Source: Terebella lapidaria (Eukaryota; Annelida; Polychaeta; Terebellida; Terebellidae). Taken from it: a DNA stretch of 64,000 bases. Below the pieces are notes generated by a model, which was not told where the DNA came from, ran no database searches, and was given only the letters and a program-made list of their open reading frames with translations. The position numbers and the translations under genes were made by a program. This document shows, one piece after another, positions 11,633-22,430 of this stretch (the first letter of the stretch is position 1; every line of letters starts with the position of its first letter). Location of the stretch: positions 30,425,950-30,489,949 of the forward strand of contig OX424569.1 in NCBI GenBank assembly GCA_949152475.1, in the 5' to 3' direction.

Positions 11633-14600
11633 ATGTCCTCATTGCCTGTGGCTGACCTCAGTCAGCTGATGACTGTTGAGGAAGATCTGGAGTGTGCTGA
11701 ATACTGCTACAAGCTGTACGTAGACTTCTCGAAGCGACCGATGGACGTGTACAACTTGAAGCGTGTGCTGACGGCCCTGCTAAACACGTCAGGTGGTTTC
11801 ATCACGATTTACAGCTATGGGGACAGCAGGGTTGACGATGCAAGTATCGACAATTGGAAAAGGGATTTGGAAGGGCAACTGGCAGTATTCATTCCAAGGG
11901 ACATCTACATGTCTTGTATCACATTGATCGGAAACTCAATGCCGTTGCTGATGAAGGTCTCCAAATCGCCAAAGTTAATCACGTTGAATTCCAACTTGTT
12001 CGTCCGGCAGATGGCTGGTAACAACACGTTATATGACAGCGGAGAGATCCAGAATCTTGTGTCCAGCGACTCATCAACACGCTACCAACATCCGCTGAGC
12101 GAGTTGACCTCTCTGTGCTACGGTGCCCAGATCAATGTGCGGGAGTCACAGACGGTAGAGTTCAAGTGCTGGCGGAATAAGAAGACCATTCATGACTACA
12201 GAGGACGCATCTACATGGAACGCAACCGAAGAAGTTTTTTCTCATTACCAAACCTGCCGACAGGTGGCGATCTGATTCTAGGCGTGGAGGAAGACGAGGA
12301 AACTAAGATGAACACAATCATCGGCCAAATTATCAGAGAACAGGATGAGGCAGTCTTGACGGAATTCATTGGTGAGTTCCTTAGGCAGGATAGCGACAGC
12401 ATCAAACGAATATGGGGAAGAGAAAACGTTGTTCCTGAACTTGGAAAACACTGGAACATCGAATTCATTCCAGTGTTGAATTGTAAAGTAAAGAAAGATG
12501 GTTCGCAAGAGAGACGAAGAATCATTCGCATCCATTTCTACCACTGTAAAGGTGGAGTATTTGAACAACCACCAGAATCATACTCGGTATCTGAAGATGG
12601 CGCAGTAGTACGGATGTCATTTCAGGAATGGAGAACGGCTTTGAGGAGCCATAACATGGGATCCATCAGTCGGAGGCGCGATGTGGATTCAGGCTTCGAA
12701 GGTAGACCAAGGGCAGAATCTCATTCCATGGGCAATAACATGAGAAGGCAGCCTTGCTACAGTTGGAGCAAAAACCGCAGTGACTGGGAGAAGAACATTG
12801 CCAGGTCCACTCTGGATCATCACCAAAATGTGATCATGCTTGTAAACCAGCAGGGCACACTCCAGGCAACTCATCCTTTCACGTTCACACCCAGTCGGGA
12901 GACTCTATGCCTCAGCTGTACCCACCGAAGTGAGATGAAGGCCGCTCTTAGCGATATAGAGAGAATGGTATGCTCCCAGACAGCAGGATTTGCTATAGCA
13001 TCGTCCAGATGGCATACAAACATATCACACAGTATTAAGATCGACCACCCTGAAGGCCATATCATGGATATTTTCATGATGGACGATCACTGCAATGCTC
13101 ACTTCTTCTGCATTGTCGACCCTGCGTTTCCAATGGACAGCGTTCTAGACGTATGGAAGTATGCTGTAACAAGTGCACGTGTCACAAAACGCAACACTCT
13201 ACTCTGTGAAAATCACCAAGATTACCACTCAAACGGAAATCCAGTTGAAATGCAGATCAAATGTTTTGTTTATAGACTTGGCACTGGGATCGTCAGAGTG
13301 ACCTCGCCCAGATTCCTCCAGACAGAGGTCCTCCGACATTTGGAAATCTTCCCACTGATGCAAAAACGACTGGCATCCGTCCTGCTACAGAAGACAACTT
13401 ACATCAAAAACTTACTCGGGCGTGAGAGTGGTGTGCATCTCACAGCCAGTCAGATGGAAAAAATCCTCCTGTCGGATTTTGATCGTTTCAATTTCGTGGA
13501 AGGACCGCCCGGCTCGGGGAAAACATACTTAGCTCTCTACCTGTGCTCCAAGTATGAAAGCAAAAGAGTGGGCTATGTGTGTACCACAGTCACTTTCGAA
13601 TCCTTTCTGCTCTTCCAGGGATGTTGCCATCCAATTCTAGTCCAGAATGAAGATGATCTTCTCCGACACATTGACAGTGGACGATTCGGACCCTTCGATT
13701 GTATCATCATTGATGACGTTCACAACTTGAAATGCACAGACGAGACTTGGACGGTATTGCTCAAGTTCATCCTCCGCACCCAGAACATTCACCTTTTCAT
13801 TTTTGCTGACAGTCGGTACCAGAGCTTCAAGGCCCCAACCAGTATGACCTCACTGAAACAACAGCTTCAGCGCTTCTGCGACAGCATCAACATCCCATAC
13901 CATGTTAAAACACTCAATATCGTACATCGGAACACTAGGAAAATCGTCTCGTTCATCAAGGCATGCTTTGAAGATGATGACCAGTATCCAGAACACGAGA
14001 GGATCAGATGTTCCCATGCAGACGCCGGTGATGACGTCGAGATCAGGAAGATGGACAATCTCTTTGGCGAGAGCAGCGAGAACAGTCTGGTCGAGTACAT
14101 CACTTCCATCACCAATACTGGTGACCTGATGGATGGCGTCGATAACTCCTACCAACCTACGGATATCGCTGTGTTGGTGGATACAGAGCGACCTGTCAAA
14201 GACACAAAGCGATTGACGAGAATCTTGAGTAACTTCTTGGTCGGGATCACTGTACACACTGCTGGTATCTTTCCTACACAAGGTCTCACAGTTGACACTC
14301 TAGATAACTTCCTAGGATTTGACCGCCCCCTGTGCATCTTTGTGACCTCCAATGAGACGGTGTACGATGTAAAGGGCATGGGCAGAAGCATTGCCAACCC
14401 CCTGTACAAAGCATTTGTGGCATCCAGAGCAGTGTCGAAGGTGGTCTTCGCAGTACCCGTTATCGATATCCCTATGGCATTGAGATGGAAACTCGACAAA
14501 GTTTACTATGTACGTATGGTATTTAGCAGACTATATGATATTGTCAGGATAGTCACTTGCAAGAAGTGAGATGTAATAACTATATTGACTGATGTTTTAC

Positions 14601-15724
14601 CAAAGTGTGATAGGTCAATGGCATATTCAGTATGTTTACATTAATCGTCGTGTTCTTTGCAGAAAGCTTCTCGTATGGGCTGGGTACATTTTCCAGACAC
14701 GATCAAGGAGCTGGCATTCATCAAAACCAATCTTCTTCCCGACTTGATGTGTGTCACCTGCAATGAAGACACTGAAGAGTTCAACTTATGCTTGCTGTCC
14801 ACACAGTTGCAGGAGATTCCTTTGTCTATGGATCTAACTGAGATATCAAAGCAGCGTCCTCGCCTCTTCGCAAGCAGCAAATGTTACGGTTATCTGTTCC
14901 TTGTACATGATGGTGACGACCGAGTCGTGAAGTGGTCGGTGTTCATGGCGTTTGGTTTGAAGAGGCAACATTCCCATGTAATTAGTGGGGAACCGAATGC
15001 AGCCTGCTGGACTCCAGATAATGAAATCGTGATATCAGTTATCAAGGTAAATGGATAAACGATATCAATTATCATGTGAATGAGATTCACAAGTTGAAAT
15101 TCGTTTGGACGCTTTTCGTTTAGAGTGTCTCTTTTATGGAACCTTAGAATTATAATAGATCTGATGAAGAGTTTCTGATTCAGACGAGTTACTGTTATGC
15201 GGGCTGAATCCAAAAAAATATACACCTTGGATGACATACAACTGCGCTCATCACACATAATCGTTTATTTTCAGGATGGCAAGTACCTATTAAGGAAGTA
15301 CTTGCAGGATGGTTCTCGGGTGTGGGAGACTGATCAACACGCTACCAACCTCGTGAGACCCATGTCCATTGCCTGCAACAGTAGTGGCCTTCTCTACGTG
15401 CTGGACGGCGAAAGGAGCATCAAGGTAATCTCGTCTAGCGGCCAGTACGTCCAGTGTATCACTGAGGACAACCCAGAGGAGGAACAGCTGGTGGAGCCGA
15501 TGTCGATCCTCATAGACACGACTGATGCGTGGCTTGCCCTCAGTCACCAGTGCAGGAAGTCTGGCAAGCGAGTGGTCGTGATACTCGGCACAGAGGGAAA
15601 GCAGCTGAGATGCATGTTGCAGCCTGAGGACTCGTGTTATGAGATCGCCATGTATAGGACCAAGTATATGGCTGTGTCGACCGGTAAAGGGCTGCGGTTG
15701 TACGACGTTGATGGTTTCTACTGA
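11633..15724 (+). CDS. Schlafen-like RNase/SF1 helicase fused to NHL-like beta-propeller (3 exons)
   Basis: Exons 11633-14509, 14663-15046 and 15275-15724 join in phase 0 and predict about 1,236 aa. The ATG at 11633 has A at -3 and an in-frame TGA at 11621; an acceptor at 11591-11592 suggests an upstream UTR exon. Residues about 1-350 match the Schlafen core: a first lobe with LLNTSGGFI and SNLFVRQ, and a second lobe with ES..VEFK (E171, E176) and GGDLILGVEED (E219/E220). In the Schlafen family the corresponding acidic residues form the tRNA/rRNA nuclease site. Residues about 610-950 are an SF1/DUF2075-type helicase: Walker A GPPGSGKT 624-631, Walker B CIIIDDVH 690-697, ADSRYQ, and FVASRAVSK as motif VI. 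Exons 2-3 give about 277 aa of beta-propeller blades, the clearest being LVRPMSIACN..GLLYVLD, as in TRIM2/3 NHL repeats. Without splicing, exon 1 would stop at 14569. Function is probably antiviral or translation control (family inference); the fusion needs cDNA support. Confidence 0.88.
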
Positions 15725-16482
15725 AGTCACCTGTATAGCTACTGTCCTGTTCCTGAGTGATCTATCGCCGAGCCCGTTTGTCCGAGTCTTTTTACGCCAT
15801 TTACGACGCATCCTGCAAAACGTTATTATTGGCCAAAGAGAAGTTTGCCGACGTAATTTGTGAAACTCAGACAACTTTTGGGAGCTTTGGCGATAGGTCA
15901 ATGGGGCATGGGCAGAAAAAGCCCTAATCGCCAGCTGGCAGCACTGTTTTAGTGGTAATATGACGTCATAACGTTATTTATTATGGCGATACCATGGTAT
16001 TACTCCAAACATACGGAATTTTCGCGCCAAATGTCACCTGCATGCTTCGCAACAGACGATATTCCTTAGTGATTTGGCGCCAAAATTACCACTATTACAA
16101 TGCTGCCACCTATCGAATGAGCTTTGTACACGCTCCATTATCATCGCCCTGGTGGGGGAGAGGGAAATGTAACTTTACCTGCTATTCAGAAGTATTGTCA
16201 GAGAGTGGTATTGTGGTGTATAACTATGTGGCGAATGAGTGAGTGGACACTTGAATAGAACACTAACGAGTATTTATAAATGATGTGTTTGTTGAAAGTT
16301 ATTTGAACTAACCAGAAAGTTGTTCAACGTGACCTTATATCAGGACACCATAACAGTATATGTGAAACCGATATCGAAACATCACTTATTCCCGAGTGTT
16401 CAACTAGGGACACAAAATTTGTTTGAATATAGTGATAATAAAGGTGTCAGATTTGCTTGAGGTGCTATCCACTATAGTTTGA

Positions 16483-16488
16483 AATAAA
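16483..16488 (+). terminator. Candidate polyadenylation signal for the Schlafen-like gene
   Basis: AATAAA about 760 bp after the stop codon is the first canonical signal I noticed downstream. A second one lies at 16714-16719. The intervening 3' UTR candidate (15725-16480) has no other supported gene. Confidence 0.4.
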
Positions 16489-16795
16489 TGTACTATTTTA
16501 TGTGATACCCGTGTATTTCTACATATCATTGTACGACTCCTACACCCACCGACAGTGTGTGACTTGCAGCATTATTCAGTAATATCAGAATGTATACATT
16601 AACTCTTGGGTTCATTGTTTTGTGTCGAGACGTATACACGCATTTGGACATAGTTGATTTTGATGATGTAATTAAATAGGGTCATCATTGAACTTTTACC
16701 TGTTTAGAGTACGAATAAAACCAAGTCAATTTGTGTTTCGTTATTTTTAGCATGCACTGTACGTTATGATATCTCTGGCCCGGGCCGCGCCCTGG

Positions 16796-16905
16796 GGCCT
16801 GTTCGATAAAGAATCTAAATCTACTTCGGTCGACTAAGTTTGACGTTTAGTATGGGAGTTAGCCTAATAAGCTAGTCGGCTAGAGTAGACTCTGTGAAAC
16901 AGGCC
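16796..16905. mobile_element. Short MITE with GGCCTGTT-type inverted ends
   Basis: GGCCTGTTCGATAAAGA at the left is mirrored by an inverted GTGAAACAGGCC at the right, about 110 bp apart. A related copy with the ends GCCTATTTCAC/GTGAAATAGGC lies at 55476-55603. Both have TCTAAAT and GTCGACTAA inside. They are non-coding. Confidence 0.6.
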
Positions 16906-18929
16906 TGGTCTAAGTTCGCCATAATACAGGCCCCTTGACGGAATGTAACGTGAAACTGGATCCAGTTGACCGGTGGTTTTGTGCATTTTGCACGTCACAG
17001 TGATTTAGTGGTAAAATATACATATATAAATTAAAATTAACACCAAATGTGGGATGATTCTGCGCAGAGTTGTATTGAGCTTTCCTTTGGATCTGAAAAA
17101 AAGTATGTGGACATTTTTTCACTGAAAAAAGTTAGCAATCCACCTTCTGTTCACATTAGAAAATTTTCATTAAGTACGTCATAACTAATCATTTATTTAA
17201 GTGTTCAGCTACTCAACTAAATATTTTCGATGGTTGTTCGTTCCATTTGTCATTGTACTAGACTCGCGGTGAAAAGCAGCCTGTTGGTAGTACTGTAATT
17301 CTCTTTCTATGGAACAATGCAGAATAGAAATTTATGAGAAATAGCCAGTAGCCAGGCAACATAATTTTCTTATTCTGGAAAAAAAATTCCACTGGCCAAA
17401 CAGATAATTATTTTTCTTCAGATCACCTGTATATTATGCCGCATCTGCAAAGGAGCGCCGGGGTTCATCTACTATATCAGAAGTAAAATTGGTGAACACA
17501 GAACAATTCTGTGTCATCGCCTCCTCTTCAAAGTCTTGACACCCTTAAGGGAGATGATGTTTCCACCAGCATGTAATTTAGCGGATAATATTTCTGGAAG
17601 ACATTTGAATGTCTGAGCATGTCAACATTTTGATGCGGTTTCCAAAGGAATCCTTAAAGGCAAGGCAGACCTAATTACGCTGGTGTCATATTCCGTCCCA
17701 AGGTGAATTTGAAATAGATAGTTTATGTCGACTATGCAATGGACTAGAGGTGTTGCTTCATTGGTATGCAGGGTAGTTGTCTAGTTTTAAAATAATTAAA
17801 AATTGAGTATTCTCTTCAATGTACAATATTAGTTTGAAATAGTGACCTGAAAGTTTTTTTTGTTTAGTGATGATGATTTCAAATGAAATAATGAGATATA
17901 AAGCCCACTAATGAAAAAGTAGTAGATTTTCCCATCAGTTCACATATCGGTTGTCCATTTGAAAAATCGTTCGTCCAATATATTGAATCGTTCACTCGAT
18001 TTATTAAATAAAAAAACTCAAGGAATAATATAAATAACTTCAAAACATTGAGTCAAGGATTGGTCAAACGGAGTGAATGATTTGTGAATTGGAACGATTC
18101 ATAATCCACATATTTCCATTCCATTTAGACTCGCATCGAGAGATTAGAAGCAATGGAAACTAACAATAGAACGATTTCCATGGTGTTTTTTTCTGCACTG
18201 CACTGCACTGAAGACGTAAGCCATATATGATCCATGCTCAAGTTTTTTTCTGCACTGCACTTAACTACAATTAAGCGCCGCGACCTGTTACCAACGATGA
18301 AAATCTAGGTTTTCACCTTATCCGGAAATCGGGCTGAATTTCAAATGCGGATTAAGAAATGCAGACATAAGCATCACGTGTATATTTCATTGGTTCGTGT
18401 CAGTAAATAAACGACAACCTCATCATGACAGATGAATAAATAGTAACGGTTGGTTTCGCAGCTGTGACAAACTGTTTTGTGCAAATATTTTTTTGCAGCA
18501 CCAGAGTACAATGCTGTATACATGTACTCGGCTTTGATGATCGATACCGTTTTTTCCTTCTGTTGTTTCAACAACAGTCGAGAAAACATTACTTTCGTAC
18601 GGTTCATGGAGTTACAGATAATGGATCATCTCGTTTCCTGGGTTAATTAGTATCGTCTTTAAAAAACGATATGCGATATCAAACACAATCTGGACCGCGA
18701 GATAATTATTCATGCGGCCAGCAGAAATGCTTCGTAATAGAGAAAGGTTTTTATTTTTTTGGTGGGTGGTGAGGTCAGGAATGAAAATCAACAATTCACA
18801 CTCGCTCGTTGTGGTAGAATATATCCACCAGGAAAAGTCCGAAACGATTTCTATATTCAGAAAAATACACACACAAAAACAGTGTCTAACTTCTTGGGTT
18901 TTTGCGGAATGCGAAACAAATCCCATTGG
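16906..18929. other. Intergenic stretch without a supported gene
   Basis: Around 17110-17165 there is a sequence (AAAGTTAGCAATCCACC) resembling the core of the palindromic MITEs at 3877 and 41342, so an old fragment of that family may be here. TTTTTTTCTGCACTGCACT occurs twice near 18190 and 18245. No domain was recognised in the short frames. Confidence 0.45.
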
Positions 18930-19449
18930 TCGTTAACAACACAAGTGAAGAAGTCACGAGGCAGCTGGTATGTCTCATCCAGACAACTTTGTTTGCATAA
19001 CATATGTTCCCCGGGTGACAATGGCGACTGAGAAGTCGAATTTTATATTTGAAGTGTCATGTTGCTCGGATGCTGCAAATGTGGAGCCAGTGAGACCTCA
19101 ATTGGGCTATCGTACCGGCCTGAACTTCAACAAGTATTTGATGGAAACGTACTGTACAAGCCGGTCGAATACCTCTGTTCATATATGTTCATTTATGTCA
19201 ATAGTGACTAAATTTATATTTATGGCATCTAACAGTATATGAATCGCCATAACAAACTACTCATATACAGCGTGATATAAAAAGAGCAATAGAAATTCTG
19301 GATTCAAGTCCTGGACCTAGACCTTTATGTCACTAATAAACTGCAATTCACAAAGAGAAATGGAGATTGCACATTCTCTTGAAAAACCACCACATTCGCC
19401 ATACTCTGAACTATAAATGATACGTCAAACACAACATTTGATAAGCTGT

Positions 19450-19660
19450 CATAAATTCAATAAAACCGCACGAGTTTCATGAAAGGCCAAATTTCCCAGT
19501 CGACACAAACTCGTGACTTGCGGTACAGTTCTTTGTCGTCCTATTTGACAGGATTCATGAGCTTGTTCACGTAACACTGATCAGTTTCATGGCTATCCAC
19601 AGGAGTAACGTTTAGTGTCCATGTTATTACCCCCTTACTTTGGCATAGAAACTTTACTAT
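19450..19660 (-). pseudogene. Broken copy of the conserved cysteine-containing frame
   Basis: On the minus strand this segment aligns with the open frame at 53034-53252 (shared words TDQCY, NK, M.PVK). Where the other copy reads a GAG after PVK, this one has an in-frame TAG. Small length differences follow. It lies head-to-head with the plus-strand FTP copy, just as the intact frame lies head-to-head with the minus-strand FTP gene. Confidence 0.5.
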
Positions 19661-19723
19661 TACCATGATGCCCATGGTATTGTATGGTAACAAGGGAGTA
19701 CACATGCATATGATGCACTGCAC

Positions 19724-20673
19724 TTGTTTAACATTACCGAGTATCTCACTATTATTACTACTGAATCACTGATAACAAATTAGAATTCTATGATATTTAA
19801 TCCATCAGGCAATAAAGCATGCGTGTGCAAAGTCGAATTTTTTTTAGCCATTGCGCATGCTCAGTATTTACAACATGCCATCCGTCTGTTGTTCAGTTTA
19901 TTGTAGAAACGTCATTGTCAATCCATATCAGACGAACGGGGGACTATCAGACCAAGCTGGCTCCTATTGTTTGACGACATACGGAAATATCGGAGCCCTT
20001 GTTCCGTGTTCGTGATATTAGATGGTTGTGTAATATGATCTCTACTCATTCTTGTCTCTTTTGAACTGTGATAGAAATGTAATACAGAACATAGATCAAT
20101 GGAGAATAATATTTTGATTGATTGGGATTAGTTCCGGTCTATCTATACCCATTTTGTGGGTAGACACAAAGCATCATTGCATAATACCTGAGTCACATTT
20201 GCACCAGTAACGGCCGATATGGGGCCATCTGTTGTTTTCACATATGTCATTTTGCCCCCACATTCCAATGCAAGAAAATATCTGCTTTCTTATTTTCCAA
20301 TGCTACCACCAGCGTCTCTGATTGTTGCCGGATGGTCATGGATGGCGCTCGGTGGGTGATTGGCCAAACAAACCAAACTTCAACCATTTCGGGTATGTTT
20401 CTCTTATTGGCGGAGGCATTTGTGCGAATGTGACTGAGGCATAACACGCTCGCACTTTATGTCCTTCTGTAACAACAAAGACTGGAACCTCGTGCTGTGC
20501 TTTCCATTACTTTTCTGTTTTTGTACGATTAACATCAAGCTGTTCTTTGAAAGCCTTAGCCCGTGTAAGGAGATCGATTCCAGCTACGTGGATGGACAGA
20601 TGAGCTCACCAGTTTTGTGCGATGAGGCGTTATGCAATGGGAAGAATTTGTCATTGGTTTGTTAAGAGCAACA
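19724..20673. other. Upstream region of the plus-strand FTP copy
   Basis: This interval precedes the signal-peptide exon at 20674. Parts match 52180-52565 upstream of the minus-strand paralogue, so promoter sequence was probably duplicated with the gene. An inverted CCAAT box (GATTGGCCAAA) is near 20358-20368. No clear TATA box was seen. Confidence 0.4.
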
Positions 20674-20984
20674 ATGACAAGGATGGAATGCTTGTCCTAT
20701 GTTTGTCTCAGTCACATCTCCTTCTATATGGTTGTATATTTATTTATCATTTTCCCAAGAACGGAACAAAGTAAGTGCGAAACTCAGTATTGACAATTTT
20801 TTGTTTATATATATGTTTTATATGACTTTCAGATAACTTTTCTCCTCAATGTCATGAATATTGCATTTGGAACGTTTTGAAGTTTTGATGTGGTTTTCAC
20901 AATTTCAATTCATTCTTGTTTATAATATCAGTGTTTCTACCAAGTCGTACGCATTCACCAAAAATATGTATACTGTGGTGGGCC

Positions 20985-21205
20985 AAGTGATCCAGATATA
21001 CACAAATAGACGTAGAATCAATACCCAGTATTCAGTATTCCGAGCAAACAAAACATGATCCGTTATCTAATCTCATAGTCCGGGGACAGAATCAGGCATC
21101 ATATCAGGAACACGAAGTGAGAGAAAACAAAAATGACAGGGAAACTCATGAACCTCCAAAAGTGGCCTTTAGGAGGTGAAATCAGGTATTCCGGAAAGAG
21201 TGACC
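20985..21205. repeat. Dispersed repeat in FTP intron 1, inverted copy at 56275-56495
   Basis: The stretch containing ATAGTCCGGGGACAGAATC and GTGAGAGAAAACAAAAATGA is found in reverse orientation at about 56275-56495 with high similarity. It is absent from the matching intron of the minus-strand FTP gene, so it inserted after the locus duplicated or was lost there. No terminal repeats or coding frame were seen. Confidence 0.65.
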
Positions 21206-22430
21206 ATTTCCTGCCCCACTAGTGGCACCCGTCACGAATTCCCCAAAATTAACATGAGAATATATATCTAGTTGCATAGCAGTCATGGATTTGGTCAATT
21301 TATCAAACAAATTCATCTAACATCCCTTCCTACTTCAGTATCTGACATCGCATTTGGCAAGTCGGCATACCGCTCAACAGCAAGTGGTCTAGTAAATGAT
21401 ACCGCTGTCGTTGACCATGATCCATTGACCAACGCTACAACCAGTGGATCATATCCTTGGTGGGCCGTGGACCTAGGAGATGTCTACCGTATCAGCACGG
21501 TGGTCATCACCGCTCCGAATAGTATGTACGGTCTGCTAATCTCAAGTGTTGTCATAATGACAATGTGTCTGCAAATACTCATGTTTGATATACATCTAGC
21601 AAATAAGGCATTTGTTTAAATTTATAACATAATTTTATTAATACCTATATTTTTTCTGGTTGTATACTACAGAAGTAACATCTGCTTGCTCGACTGGGTA
21701 GAAATACCACGAGGATTAGATCTAGTCACGCAAAATTGAATTTTGTATTTTTTCGGAGATTTTCATGTATATGTGATCACTGCTATTATCATCAACTCCA
21801 CAGCGGAGTTCGCGGGCTTCTATCTCGGTGTTGCCCAGGACTCTGTGACGCACCCCATCTTCGGTCAGAACTACGAGATATGCTTGAACCATACTGGTCA
21901 GTACACTATTGTCATTAACGCGTTTTAACGTGTAAAACGATATACATTTGTAAACAAAGATGTATGTATCAATATAAATTCCACAGATGTGAACCACAAT
22001 TACCATTACCCATGAATTAAAATTCGTATTGGCCAAATTCAGTTTGTAGCAGGTATGATGTTCATAATGATACAATTGTTAACTGTGCAGGTGGTTTGAC
22101 TTTCAACTTAGAATTCTTCCATTGCACCAATGGTCCAATGTTGGGGAGATACTTTGTTGTGCAAGCACAGGCACCTTTCCTCGTGTTTGACATTGAAATC
22201 TACACAGGTAGGTAGACAGAAATAGCGAAGTAGAGATAAGATAAGATAAGATAAGATAAAACTTTATTTACCGTCGGTTGGAGGATACAATAAAACACTA
22301 GCTGGGAATCAGCTATTTACCGACATGACGTAGTGAGGAAGGGTTATTTACAATGAATGAGTATATCCAGATGAACATCAAAAGATATAATCAATTTCCT
22401 TCAGCGGTCAAGATCAGCATATTTTGCAAT

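Larger units (their letters stand above)
18930..22207. repeat. Left arm of inverted segmental duplication (FTP locus)
   Basis: This segment matches, inverted, the region from about 54030 down to 50065. Matching landmarks are the stretch around 18975-19030 (CAGACAACTTTGTTTGCATA) with 53985-54025, the minus-strand open frame near 19541 with 53034-53252, the stretch at 19880-19960 with 52490-52565, and the first four FTP exons. Similarity varies along the arm and introns differ, so the duplication is old compared with the tandem one at 1-7431. Confidence 0.8.

Noticed and set aside
12068..12090. ATCAACACGCTACCAAC occurs in Schlafen exon 1 and again near 15334
   Set aside because: The surrounding sequences and encoded domains are unrelated; a 17-base match in 4 kb is odd but has no structural support.
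12211..14499. Minus-strand open frames inside the Schlafen-like exon (for example 13850-14281)
   Set aside because: They mirror the codon pattern of the real gene on the other strand and have no domain of their own.
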